DNA from: a virus
IMG/VR virus record: IMGVR_UViG_3300032323_001417
Span: 37,665-101,664 of that record
Direction: 5' to 3' (one strand)
Length of the DNA stretch: 64,000 nt
Every line of letters starts with the position of its first letter. Position 1 is the first letter of the stretch. Positions 19,825 to 29,380 of this stretch are shown piece by piece. Below the pieces are notes generated by a model. It was given only the letters and a program-made list of their open reading frames with translations, made no database searches and was not told the DNA's origin. Position numbers and translations under genes: made by a program.

Positions 19825-20426
19825 TGGTAAGTCCTGCATATTTAAATTCTAGAAAAAAATGGGATAGACCACAGGCAATAATTTGGTCAAATAACTCAGC
19901 TGGAATTATTAATGGAGTGCCTCAAATTACTGGGTCTGAAGGAGAAGATTTCTTAATTCTTTCTGATCACAATAGATCTCCTGTTGACTTTTCTGTAGAT
20001 AGAATTGAAAATAGAAAAAGAATGGTAAATGGTCACATGCGTTCTTATCATATTGCAGATAAATTAAAAGTTTCAACTAACTGGAATCTTTTGCCATCTA
20101 GAGCATTTAATAAAGACCCAGATTTTTCAGAAAATGGAAATCCGACTGCTATAAATACTATAAACAATCCACTAACAGAATATACTGCTGATGGTGGTGC
20201 AGGTGGATCAGACTTGTTGAACTGGTACAACAACAATCCTGGATCATTCTATATGTTTATATCATATGACAAGAATTCAAAATTGAACGATGTGCCTTAT
20301 CAAAATTTAGCAACATATTCAGAAGTTATTGAAGTTTATTTTTCATCATTTACTTACAATGTTGTAAAAAGAGGCGCAACCAATCACGACCTTTGGGATA
20401 TTTCTATCTCACTTGAGGAAGTATAA
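19824..20426 (+). CDS. Minor tail protein, distal-tail position
   Basis: 200 residues starting on the A of the previous TAATG. Follows the tape measure, where the distal tail protein is normally encoded. Aromatic-rich and beta-like, with SPVDFSVDRIENRKRMVNGHMRSYH and a C-terminal NHDLWDISISLEEV. It probably joins the tail tube to the tip. No enzymatic motif. Confidence 0.65.
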   Translation: MVSPAYLNSRKKWDRPQAIIWSNNSAGIINGVPQITGSEGEDFLILSDHNRSPVDFSVDRIENRKRMVNGHMRSYHIADKLKVSTNWNLLPSRAFNKDPDFSENGNPTAINTINNPLTEYTADGGAGGSDLLNWYNNNPGSFYMFISYDKNSKLNDVPYQNLATYSEVIEVYFSSFTYNVVKRGATNHDLWDISISLEEV

Positions 20427-23400
20427 TGTTTTTTGATAATGATTTAATTACTCATCTTAAGACCAATAACTCTCTTCAAGTTGATTCCCTGATTATTGCT
20501 GAATGGAATCAGAATGACTTGTCAAATATTGAAAATTATGGAAACTATAGATGGAGACCGTCAAGTGCAAGTGTGGACGTTTTTAGAAACTTAGCACCAT
20601 CATATGATCCAAATGATGATGGAAATTTTTATACTGGAGCCTTGGAGTCTAAGTATATTTCTGAATATAGAGTAGATAGTGGAAGTCCACTAACTTTTTT
20701 AACAGATCAAGAAGAGATGCAGCTATTCTATTCGCTTAAAGATTGTTTTAAGCCGTTTAGACCAAGGTCTGGAATTAATAAGATGTTGTTTTTTGGAGAC
20801 CTAGATGAAGGAAAAATTAAATTTGTTGATAGTGTTAGGTCTGGAAGAAGACCAAGATATTACTTTTGTTCAAAAAATGATCAATTTAAATATTGGACAT
20901 CATTTAGAAAAGATAATGGTGTTGAAGTTGGAATTTCTTCTCTAACTGCAAGAGGTCTTGATTCAAATTTTGGATATGAGATAACCGACTCAGCACCATT
21001 TGTTGTTTATAAAGAAGAGGTTGCTGCAAATAGAATTGTTGTAAAGATGCAGACCAACTTAGCAGACGATTTAGTTTTTGGAGTTGATGGAGAGCCAGTT
21101 GTTTCTTCAACAATTAGAAGAGAAAATTCTGTAATTGCAGACCCACTTTCCGATAGGTCAAAGTCTAGTATTCCTAAAAAATGGAAGATTCAATATCTTG
21201 ATTCAGGAAATAATTGGTTAGACGCTGTATCTTTTGATGAAAATTCTTTTAGATCAGATGGTTCTGATATTGTTCCTTGGGATGGATATGTTGAAATATC
21301 TTATGGAGTAAAGATTCCACAAGTATATAGAGAAAACTTTCACTTTATAGACTACATAAGCTCTTCTGTACAATTACCAGCAGACACAATTAATGGAGAG
21401 GCATACATCCTATTAGAAAATGATTTAGATCCTGGAGTTTTATGGGTTTGGAATACAAGATTAAATGATTGGGAAACTTCAAATGTGGAGTATGGTTTTT
21501 CATTGTTAGAAAATGACGATACAAAAAGAACTGGAATAGTAACAAGTCTGGTTGATCCTAAATATTTTCTTAGAAATGAAATTCCAACTTATCGAGATAT
21601 TGTATTTCTAAAGGGTCTAAGGGTTGTCGTTGAAACAATGGCATCTCCAAATAGAACATTTGATTTAATAGAAATGTCACCAAGGTTAAAAGCTGATGTA
21701 TCTAAATATGTAATAGATTTTGAAATAAACAAAGATATTGCTGCAACAGACTACGGGCTTCCAGTAGGAGCACTGGTAGCATCAACTGGTCAAATAAACT
21801 TATCAAATCATGATGGTGCTTTTACTAGATTAAACGTTTTTAACCAAGATGAAAAAACTGGAAGTATTATTTCTGGAAATTTAAGACCACAAACAAAGTT
21901 TGACTTTTATGAAACAGTTTTAAATGTACAAGGATATGACAAGTTTATTCCTTTGAAAACTTTTTATTCAGAAAATTCTGCAGAAAGTTATGGTGGTTTT
22001 TCAGATGTATCTTTAACACTAAGAGATGCCTTTTTTAGATTTGAGTCAGAAATGGCAACGCCAATATTTTTACAAAACTGCACACTTACAATGGCTGTTG
22101 CGGTACTTCTAGACAACATTGGTTTTGGAAACTATGTATTTAAAAATATAACTACTGCAAACGATCCAGTAATTCCATTTTTCTTTGTAGAGCCAGACAT
22201 ATCAGTTGCAGAAGTTTTGCAAAGACTTGCCCAGTCTACACAAACAGCAATGTTTTTTGATGAATATAACAACTTCTGCATGATGCCAAAAGAATATCTA
22301 ATACCTGACTATTCTATTAGTGATAGTAATTCTTCAATATCAGAAAGACTAGTCAATCTTTATGGGCAGAAAGAGATTGGATCAGTTCCAAATATTGAAT
22401 TTATTTCAGGGGTAGATTCAAAAATTATTAACGATGGTCAGATTAACTATACAACAAGATATATTCAAAGAGATGTTCCAAACCTAGAACAGGCACAAAT
22501 AAACCCTAATGATAGAACCTACTCATACAAGTCTTCGATACTCTGGGAGCTAGGAGATCAAGATGAGGCAAGAACTATCAATCAGCCTATGGGAAAAAAT
22601 GGTTATAGCCTAGGAGCCGTTACCTTAAATACAGAACTTTCTTCTACAGTTCCATATGTAGAAAACAATCAAATACAAGCAAACATAATTGACGTTGGAG
22701 AAAGTGGATATCTTCTTCCAAGATTCCAAGGTTATTTATATGCTAACGGTGAAATTATAAGATATGATGCTCAAGAATATGAAGTTACTGGTGTTGGAAC
22801 TGTTTGGATAACAAATAATAATGAATACCAAAAATATTTTTCAAAACTTGCTTTTAACGGAAAAATGATTGTTACTGGAAATCTAAGAATTTATACTGAG
22901 CCATTTTATCAAGAATCTCCAGGAGCCAACCAAGATGGATTAGAGTCTGGAGTTGTTTACAAAAATGGACCAGTTAGTTCTCACGGTAGAGGTCAGTTTG
23001 GAACTTCTGTAACTAGCCATTCTTCAGAATTAAACCCCTATTGGGAAAGTTCTAAGCAAGCCTTTAGAATGAATTCAAGTTTATTGTTTAGCACAACTCC
23101 TACAGAATCAATCAAGTATCCCCCACTTTTAACGACAACTGCAGGACTTAGAAGTGATGACAATGCAAGAGATAACGCTGTGGTTTCTGGAAAAATTGCA
23201 AGCTTGCTTAGAAGAACTGTTAGAGCCGAAAATAACTATTCTACAGCAAATCAACTAGAAGCAGGAACAGTACAGTCTTCAGCACTTATTCTTTCGGGTT
23301 CAAGAACTTCTTCTCAGGCATCTAGCCCACGAGACTTGATAACCTATGTGTACAAAAATTTTCCAAATAGTGACTTTAAGCATGTTGGAACTAGAATGAG

Positions 23401-24916
23401 AATAATTGGAAAAAAGGTTGATGAAACAAATCAAATTCCAGATAACTCTACAACATATTTTACAACTGACATAAATGGAGAAGCTTCTTCAATCTCTGGT
23501 GGATCTGGAGGTCTTGGTTTTATGGTTGACAATGTAACAAAATCTGGGTACTATTTTGAAATTATGTCATTGTCTAAAGATGTAATTTCTTCTTTTTCTA
23601 CAGAAAAAAATAAGGACAGTGTTCTAGAAAATATTATATTTTACAAGATTCCGCCACAAAATGTAAGATATCCACATGCTGGAATTGATGCAAATGGAAA
23701 TGAAAGTCAGTCTATTGTTGTAAATGCAGATGGAAAAGAAAATTTTGCACAGCCCATAAAACTATGGGGAACTTTGGCAAAAGTTTTAGTTGACGAAGGC
23801 ATGTTCTTTGGTATGGATAGAATGGCTTCTCAAGACAATCCAACAGTCCACGATCTTGGAATTGAGTTTGAAAGACTTGGATCATCTGTTAAATTTTATT
23901 TATATCTAAACAACGTTTTAATTGCTACTGTTATTGATAACAATCCACTGCCATCAGTAACTACTGACACAGTGTTTAGCACATGCTTATTTGTTAGAGG
24001 TGGATCAAAGTGCATGTTTGAAAATATTTATGCATTAAGAAATAGAGCAATTCAGTCAGAAAATGTAACGGCAATATCCTTAGATAATTTAGGAACTTCT
24101 TCAAGAAATAGCCTGGCAGCCTTTGGAGATAACAATATATCAATTTCAGAGTCATTAAGAAAGTATGCCCTTTCTGGAATTGTTCAGTCAACATATCTTT
24201 CTTCAATTGGAACAGAAAGACCTAGAGGATTTGACATGTATTTTGAAGAATTCGGAACAATTTTAAGAGAATGTGCCTATTTTAATATTAAGTATGATCA
24301 GGCATACCCAGCAATAATTGCAAGAATGCTTCCACCACTAAATAATGAAAAAGTCTATACAGTTTCAGGATTTTTACCAGGATCCTACGGTGCAGAGTTT
24401 TTGTTGTTCAACAGCTCTGATAGAATAATATCACTTGCTGATAGTTCTGCAAATAAGATAGTTATAACTGGAATTACATTTACACAAAATATATCAAATG
24501 TTCTTACAGTTGATGACTATCTTGGAGATAGGGCAAACTTGTCAGATCCAATAATTATTGATAACGTTATAAGGTCTCCACAGTTAGCACAGAAATTTTA
24601 TGATAATATTAGAAATAGTAGATCTATTTATGGAAAAAAATCATTTTCTCTTAACTCTTTATATGTTCAAAATGAAGATTCTGCAAAAGATTTAATGGGG
24701 TGGATGATTGATAAAACAATGAAAAGTAGAAAAGTAATTACTGTAAATACATTTGGAACTCCTCATATTCAGCTTGGAGATATTGTTAAAATAGATTATG
24801 ATTTGCCAGAGGGTGTAAAATTTGTAGAAACAGATAAAAGATTTATTGTTACTTCTATGAAGTATTCAAGATCCTCATCTGACATAAAAACTTCATTAAA
24901 CTTGGTAGAGGTGTAA
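20426..24916 (+). CDS. Large minor tail (tail tip) protein
   Basis: 1496 residues, the second-largest virion gene. Rich in Ser, Asn, Tyr and beta-strand patterns. Residues ~430-660 have a hub-like arrangement (ADVSKYVIDFEINKDI, later SVAEVLQRLAQSTQTAMFFD), similar to tail-tip hub (gp27/Dit-Tal-type) proteins; the end (GDIVKIDYDLPEGVKFV...RFIVTSMKYSRSSSDIKTSL) resembles a hub C-terminal beta domain. It likely forms the tail tip that contacts the cell. No cell-wall hydrolase motif recognised. Confidence 0.7.
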   Translation: MFFDNDLITHLKTNNSLQVDSLIIAEWNQNDLSNIENYGNYRWRPSSASVDVFRNLAPSYDPNDDGNFYTGALESKYISEYRVDSGSPLTFLTDQEEMQLFYSLKDCFKPFRPRSGINKMLFFGDLDEGKIKFVDSVRSGRRPRYYFCSKNDQFKYWTSFRKDNGVEVGISSLTARGLDSNFGYEITDSAPFVVYKEEVAANRIVVKMQTNLADDLVFGVDGEPVVSSTIRRENSVIADPLSDRSKSSIPKKWKIQYLDSGNNWLDAVSFDENSFRSDGSDIVPWDGYVEISYGVKIPQVYRENFHFIDYISSSVQLPADTINGEAYILLENDLDPGVLWVWNTRLNDWETSNVEYGFSLLENDDTKRTGIVTSLVDPKYFLRNEIPTYRDIVFLKGLRVVVETMASPNRTFDLIEMSPRLKADVSKYVIDFEINKDIAATDYGLPVGALVASTGQINLSNHDGAFTRLNVFNQDEKTGSIISGNLRPQTKFDFYETVLNVQGYDKFIPLKTFYSENSAESYGGFSDVSLTLRDAFFRFESEMATPIFLQNCTLTMAVAVLLDNIGFGNYVFKNITTANDPVIPFFFVEPDISVAEVLQRLAQSTQTAMFFDEYNNFCMMPKEYLIPDYSISDSNSSISERLVNLYGQKEIGSVPNIEFISGVDSKIINDGQINYTTRYIQRDVPNLEQAQINPNDRTYSYKSSILWELGDQDEARTINQPMGKNGYSLGAVTLNTELSSTVPYVENNQIQANIIDVGESGYLLPRFQGYLYANGEIIRYDAQEYEVTGVGTVWITNNNEYQKYFSKLAFNGKMIVTGNLRIYTEPFYQESPGANQDGLESGVVYKNGPVSSHGRGQFGTSVTSHSSELNPYWESSKQAFRMNSSLLFSTTPTESIKYPPLLTTTAGLRSDDNARDNAVVSGKIASLLRRTVRAENNYSTANQLEAGTVQSSALILSGSRTSSQASSPRDLITYVYKNFPNSDFKHVGTRMRIIGKKVDETNQIPDNSTTYFTTDINGEASSISGGSGGLGFMVDNVTKSGYYFEIMSLSKDVISSFSTEKNKDSVLENIIFYKIPPQNVRYPHAGIDANGNESQSIVVNADGKENFAQPIKLWGTLAKVLVDEGMFFGMDRMASQDNPTVHDLGIEFERLGSSVKFYLYLNNVLIATVIDNNPLPSVTTDTVFSTCLFVRGGSKCMFENIYALRNRAIQSENVTAISLDNLGTSSRNSLAAFGDNNISISESLRKYALSGIVQSTYLSSIGTERPRGFDMYFEEFGTILRECAYFNIKYDQAYPAIIARMLPPLNNEKVYTVSGFLPGSYGAEFLLFNSSDRIISLADSSANKIVITGITFTQNISNVLTVDDYLGDRANLSDPIIIDNVIRSPQLAQKFYDNIRNSRSIYGKKSFSLNSLYVQNEDSAKDLMGWMIDKTMKSRKVITVNTFGTPHIQLGDIVKIDYDLPEGVKFVETDKRFIVTSMKYSRSSSDIKTSLNLVEV

Positions 24917-24917
24917 G

Positions 24918-25850
24918 ATGAGTGAAAATTCAGGTCCAGCAGGTGCAGGACATTCTCCAAACAAACCAAAGGTTAATACTTCAGATGCAGCAGATGTAGC
25001 AAGGGCTAAAGCAGCAGCAGCAGCTAAAGCAAAAGCTGACAAGATAGCTGCAGATGCAGCAGCGGCAGCAGAAAGAAAGCGTCAAGCAGATGCAGCAGCA
25101 GCAGCGGCAGCAGCAAGGGCTTCAGCAGCAGCGGCAGCAGCAGCAGCAGAAGCAGAAAGAAAAAGAAGAGAAGCAGAGGAAAAGAGGAGAAGAGAAGAAG
25201 AAGAAAGAAAAAGAAAAGAAGAAGAAGAAAGAAGAAGAAGGGAAGAAGAAGAAAGAAGAAGAAGGGAAGAAGAAGAGGCAGAAAGACAAAGACAGATAGC
25301 AGAAAAAGCAAGACTTGCAGAAATTGCAGCAAGAGCATTAAGGGGTTCTTCAGAATTTGGTGTTGTTAAAAATCCAACTAGGGATGTTTTAGACATTGGT
25401 TCTTTAAACCCATCTGCAAATGCAGCAAGACTTCAAAGAATTCTTTGGGAAAATATGTCTGCAATCGAACTTTCTACTGTTTTAAGACATGACACAGTAG
25501 ATGGAATTAGACAAAGGTATGAAATAATTAGCAACCTATCTGAATTAAGAAAAAGATATGATGCTACAAAAGAACTTTCTGTATTGGATAAATCATCTTT
25601 GCCATATTCAGAATTTACCATTGACCTATCTTCAAAAATACCAGATTCTGCATATATTTCTAACAATGGGTTAGATTCAACTTATCAGTATGTTGATACA
25701 GATGGGGTATCGATTGTTGAAGTAGAAAAAGGATATATATACGTTGCAAGTAATGGTGATATTGTCATAGAATTAGATAATTTATTATCATCAGAAATAG
25801 CCCAGGTCCAAATAGACTCTGGTGGTACAATGTATGAGGTGAATAATTAA
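24918..25850 (+). CDS. Minor tail protein with Ala/Arg/Glu-rich helical stalk
   Basis: 310 residues. Residues ~25-140 are almost purely Ala, Lys, Arg and Glu: first Ala-rich blocks, then repeated E/R blocks such as RRREEEE, predicting a long, uninterrupted charged single helix or coiled coil. Residues ~150-310 are a globular, helical-to-beta domain. The stalk is encoded by near-repeats of GCAGCA and GAAGAA triplets, which also produce long spurious frames on both strands. Probably a tail-fibre shaft or connector. Confidence 0.7.
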   Translation: MSENSGPAGAGHSPNKPKVNTSDAADVARAKAAAAAKAKADKIAADAAAAAERKRQADAAAAAAAARASAAAAAAAAEAERKRREAEEKRRREEEERKRKEEEERRRREEEERRRREEEEAERQRQIAEKARLAEIAARALRGSSEFGVVKNPTRDVLDIGSLNPSANAARLQRILWENMSAIELSTVLRHDTVDGIRQRYEIISNLSELRKRYDATKELSVLDKSSLPYSEFTIDLSSKIPDSAYISNNGLDSTYQYVDTDGVSIVEVEKGYIYVASNGDIVIELDNLLSSEIAQVQIDSGGTMYEVNN

Positions 25851-27022
25851 TGATAACTAATGACGGAAAAAACATTATTGCAAAATATTTGCTAAACCAA
25901 GCCCCAGAGTTTGCTAGCCATATTGCAATTGGTGTTGGTGGACATGCCTTACCTGTTGCCTCAGCAAGTTATTCTGCATCTGTTTCTCCAGTATTTTCTA
26001 GCACATCCAAATCTCTTGACTTTGAAGCACTTAGAGTTCCAATTTTATCTAAAGGTCTTATTAAAGAATTAAATGAAGAAACAGATGAGTATGTTGAAAA
26101 AATTGTCTTTAAGGCAGAACTTCCAACTGATCAAAGATTGCAAATTACAGAAATTGGACTATTTCCCTCAGACTCAAATAGTCTAGCAGAAAGGTTTGGA
26201 AGCAAAACTCTTTCATCTTTTACTAATTCTGAGCCGTGGACATATTCAAGGTTTGGATCTGGATCTGTTGTCCCATACATTAATGAAGCACTAGACTCTT
26301 ATGACGGAGAAATTTCTCCAGGAGATATAATTAGACCAGAAGTTGCTATGTTTATTAATTCAAATTCTTCAATATTTGACTACACTGATAGAAAAAATAG
26401 AAGAGAAGAGCCTAGGTACTTAGACAAATGCTTGATGGTATCTGGAGATTTTTCAAAACTTGACTCAACGTTTAATCCTTTAGCAAACTCTGCAAGTGCA
26501 GGGTATTATATTGAAAATAGTTCTGCAAGATTAAATCTAGGAAGAAATCTTCCAACAGATAAAATAAAATTAGCCATGTCTATAGTTAATACAATATCTA
26601 CAGATAATGTGGCTCCAAATGGTAATGTTAGAATAATCCTTGAATTCATTAACAATACTGTTAATAGTCCAAAAGCTTATTTAAACATAGATCTTCCAGT
26701 AAATTATTTCTATGATGCTTTAAGTGGAGATCAGTTTAGATATAAGGTTATAACTAGAAGTATTTCAGACTTTGTAATAAGCCCATCCTTTTCTTGGAGT
26801 GAAATTGACTTGGTTAGAATTTATGCATCTATAGACGTAGCAAATCCTAGTCTTTATAGAATAATTTTAGACGGTATTAGACTAGAAAATATTTCTACAA
26901 TAAATCCACTATATTCTTTAATAGGTGCAGAATATATTAAAACAGATAACGGATACCCAGTTCTTAAAGAAGAAAACTCAACTAATTATATAGAGTATAG
27001 ATTTGGCTTAGGAGTTTCCTAG
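25850..27022 (+). CDS. Minor tail protein (fibre/baseplate-like)
   Basis: 390 residues, ATG overlapping the previous stop. The N-terminal segment (MITNDGKNIIAKYLLNQAPEFASHIAIGVG) and later EIGLFPSD are like baseplate-wedge or tail-fibre attachment proteins, and the later two thirds resemble a beta-sandwich carbohydrate-binding module. Role is inferred as tail-tip component. Confidence 0.65.
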   Translation: MITNDGKNIIAKYLLNQAPEFASHIAIGVGGHALPVASASYSASVSPVFSSTSKSLDFEALRVPILSKGLIKELNEETDEYVEKIVFKAELPTDQRLQITEIGLFPSDSNSLAERFGSKTLSSFTNSEPWTYSRFGSGSVVPYINEALDSYDGEISPGDIIRPEVAMFINSNSSIFDYTDRKNRREEPRYLDKCLMVSGDFSKLDSTFNPLANSASAGYYIENSSARLNLGRNLPTDKIKLAMSIVNTISTDNVAPNGNVRIILEFINNTVNSPKAYLNIDLPVNYFYDALSGDQFRYKVITRSISDFVISPSFSWSEIDLVRIYASIDVANPSLYRIILDGIRLENISTINPLYSLIGAEYIKTDNGYPVLKEENSTNYIEYRFGLGVS

Positions 27023-27879
27023 TGGCAAGAATTACAATCCCAGTAGAACAGCTTCCAGCACCAGATAAAAATGGAAATCATAATATCCAGTTTAGAGTTA
27101 TATCTGAAGATAGAAATAAAGCCTCTGCTTGGTCAACACTATATACTATAAAAAGTATTGGGCAATATAGACCATTGCAGTCTGATGTTGACTTTATCCT
27201 TTCAGATTCAGATGTTTCTGTAATTTGGGACACTCCAACAATTTATAATGCTAGTCAAGATTTTATTCTTTACGATGTTACTAATGTTGGATCAGGATCT
27301 GCTAGTTTTACTTCAGTGTCTGGATACGCCTTTGGAAAATTAATTTTTGTTGATGAGCCAAATAGAACACTTATTCCTGGAGATCAATTTTATATAAATA
27401 CTGTAGCCTTTATTCAGGGAATACTCTTTACAGTTAAGTCTACCTCTTATACACTAGTTGATAGCGTTCCAAGATTTACAGTTTCAGTTACTTCAGATAT
27501 TTCTAACTTGTCAACTTTACAAACTTGGGCAGATTATGCTGACGTTGAAACCTTTGGAACAGGTTGGTTTAATGTAGCAAGAGATATATACTTTGTTAAT
27601 CAAGCTAAGAGTGCTTCAATAGCACATAACCATTCAATAAGATTCAAAAAACATCCAACTGATATTTTTGTAAAATGGGATTCTTCAAATTTTGAATACC
27701 ACGAAAGAACTGATCAGGATGCTATATCAATAAGCATTCCTGAAACAGCATCTGCTTCTGTTAGAGTTATTGGAACAGTAGCCACACATGGATTTGATAG
27801 AAACACCATTTCTGATCAAATAGTAGAAGATTTGTCAAACTTATTTTTAATTTTTGACACTGGAACACAATTAATCTAA
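27022..27879 (+). CDS. Minor tail protein
   Basis: 285 residues with GTG start shared with the previous TAG. Begins with ARITIPVEQLPAPDKNGNHN and reads as fibronectin-III-like or Ig-like beta strands (FRVISEDRNKASAWSTLYTI), a domain commonly found on phage tails. Probably part of the adsorption apparatus. Confidence 0.6.
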   Translation: MARITIPVEQLPAPDKNGNHNIQFRVISEDRNKASAWSTLYTIKSIGQYRPLQSDVDFILSDSDVSVIWDTPTIYNASQDFILYDVTNVGSGSASFTSVSGYAFGKLIFVDEPNRTLIPGDQFYINTVAFIQGILFTVKSTSYTLVDSVPRFTVSVTSDISNLSTLQTWADYADVETFGTGWFNVARDIYFVNQAKSASIAHNHSIRFKKHPTDIFVKWDSSNFEYHERTDQDAISISIPETASASVRVIGTVATHGFDRNTISDQIVEDLSNLFLIFDTGTQLI

Positions 27880-27881
27880 AA

Positions 27882-27890
27882 TGGTATAAT
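27882..27890 (+). promoter_or_regulatory. Extended -10 promoter
   Basis: TGG-TATAAT (TATAAT at 27885-27890) followed by a short leader with AGGAG ahead of the ATG at 27906. The TTGACA at 27854 is too far (25 nt) to be its partner. Confidence 0.45.
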
Positions 27891-27905
27891 GTATTAGGAG
27901 AAAAA

Positions 27906-28325
27906 ATGGAATTACCAGATAGAGGTCAACCACTAGATATTTCTTATCTACTGAGAATGGCTACCGAAATTAACAACTTGAATTCAACTATTAATTCAGG
28001 AAGGACTCAATCTTCAATAAAGTATTTTGGAGAAACTGGGGTAACAGAAGTTGCAACATCTGAATTGGTAATGTATGCATCTAGCCAGCCTGTAACTGGA
28101 AACTCCACCACTGATTCTGGATTAACGACAAGGTTTGATTTTCCTTCAGGTTTTAGAAGAGCTCCAATAGTTACTGTATCTGCTCAATCAAGTTCTGACA
28201 ATGTTTATTGTGTAATTAAGTCAGTGTCAGATAGGTCTTGCGAAGTTAAGCTAGTTCTTCCAGCTGGAACCACATCTTCTACTACAGCAAATATTTCCAT
28301 AATTGCAATTGGCGAAAGAGCTTAG
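27906..28325 (+). CDS. Putative tail fibre/tip protein
   Basis: 139 residues, with SD AGGAG. The first ~45 residues are helical (YLLRMATEINNLNSTINSG) and the rest is a compact beta domain (FDFPSGFRRAPIVTVSAQSSS...CEVKLVLPAGTTSSTTANISIIAIGERA) of a type seen at the ends of phage fibres (H-type or receptor-binding lectin-like). The last gene of the virion block. Confidence 0.6.
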   Translation: MELPDRGQPLDISYLLRMATEINNLNSTINSGRTQSSIKYFGETGVTEVATSELVMYASSQPVTGNSTTDSGLTTRFDFPSGFRRAPIVTVSAQSSSDNVYCVIKSVSDRSCEVKLVLPAGTTSSTTANISIIAIGERA

Positions 28326-28340
28326 AAGAATTGGAATTAG

Positions 28341-28859
28341 ATGTCTAAAGACATTGACATTGGGGTCGTAAAGCCTTCAGAGAAAGTATTTTTCATTAAC
28401 GGTGATCTTATAAGAGTTTTGCATATAAATCGTGCTAGCAATATAGTAAAACTATTAAACATTACTAAAGGAAAAGATCAGAGTATGTTGTATTCCGATT
28501 TTAAAAAACATAGAAAAAGAGCATACTCAGTAATAAGTTCAGCAAAGATATTAAATAGGTCAAGAATAGCATTGCAAAAATATTATTTAAGCGGTTTGAT
28601 TCCTGAGCCAGTTGGTGCTAAACTAAATGGAGAAAGAGATTTTAGAGTTATGTCATATTATTCAGAAGATACTCTTTTTGAAATAAGAGAGATTATGACA
28701 ACCATACACCATGGTAGACCGAGAAAAGATGGTAACATAACGCCATCAAACGTTCCAACTGAACAAGACTTGCGTTCTAGAATGGGAGATGCTATAATGC
28801 TTTATACGAAGACATCGGATGGGCGTTTCATTCCGACTTGGCAAGAAGAGACATGGTAG
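28341..28859 (+). CDS. MerR-like helix-turn-helix DNA-binding protein
   Basis: 172 residues. Residues ~65-120 have a winged-HTH pattern like MerR proteins (ISSAKILNRSRIALQKYYLSGLIP, a wing-like loop, then YYSEDTLFEIREIM). The N-terminal segment could bind a partner. It stands at the switch between virion and replication genes, so it may regulate or take part in replication initiation. No effector domain visible. Confidence 0.65.
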   Translation: MSKDIDIGVVKPSEKVFFINGDLIRVLHINRASNIVKLLNITKGKDQSMLYSDFKKHRKRAYSVISSAKILNRSRIALQKYYLSGLIPEPVGAKLNGERDFRVMSYYSEDTLFEIREIMTTIHHGRPRKDGNITPSNVPTEQDLRSRMGDAIMLYTKTSDGRFIPTWQEETW

Positions 28860-28868
28860 GAGACCAAA

Positions 28869-29072
28869 ATGTCAGAAACAACAAATGTTTCAGTAACACT
28901 AGGATATACACTTAATCTTGGAAATTTTCAAAGTCTAAGAATTGATATTGGAATTACAGATTTTGTTCGTAGTGGAGAAAATACAGATCAGGCTCTTGAT
29001 AGAGTGTATGAGTTTGTAGAAAATAAAGTAATTCAAAAGGTTGAAGAAGCTAAGAAAGAACTAGAGGACTAG
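28869..29072 (+). CDS. Small hypothetical protein
   Basis: 67 residues, preceded by AGGAG. Beta N-terminal half (VSVTLGYTLNLGNFQSLRIDIGITD), then an acidic C-terminal helix ending EEAKKELED. Such short acidic-tailed proteins occur near phage replication genes; function unknown. Confidence 0.65.
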   Translation: MSETTNVSVTLGYTLNLGNFQSLRIDIGITDFVRSGENTDQALDRVYEFVENKVIQKVEEAKKELED

Positions 29073-29380
29073 TGGCGGATAAGAAAGATCGCTTTGCACT
29101 AATATCTAGATATAAAAAGTTAATAAAAGAAAAAAACCTAAAAGAAGAAAATATAAATATTCATATTCAGCAATGGGCTGCAGACTCGTTGATTGAATCA
29201 TACGGTATAGAGCAAAGTTATGATCTAGTTGAATACTATGTTAGCGTGTCTGCATCTCCAACTTGGAAATGGTTGGTGAACAATGCTGATAAAATTTATG
29301 ATGCAAAAAGAATTAAAGAAGAAGATGATGTGGCTAGAAAGCTACTAAGAGAACAAGCAAAGGAATGGCTAAGTAGATAA
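29072..29380 (+). CDS. Helicase-adjacent helical protein, possible loader
   Basis: 102 residues, GTG start sharing a base with the previous TAG, and ATG of the helicase sharing its last base. Almost all-helical and charged (KKDRFALISRYKKLIKEKN...QEQAKEWLSR). Its place immediately before dnaB is compatible with a helicase loader or a primase/helicase partner, but there is no Walker motif and no direct evidence. Confidence 0.6.
   Translation: MADKKDRFALISRYKKLIKEKNLKEENINIHIQQWAADSLIESYGIEQSYDLVEYYVSVSASPTWKWLVNNADKIYDAKRIKEEDDVARKLLREQAKEWLSR

Noticed and set aside
25024-25396. Long open frames on both strands over the Ala/Glu-rich stalk
   Set aside because: They arise from GCAGCA and GAAGAA triplet runs of the real gene and give low-complexity Leu/Ser/Gln products with no start signals.
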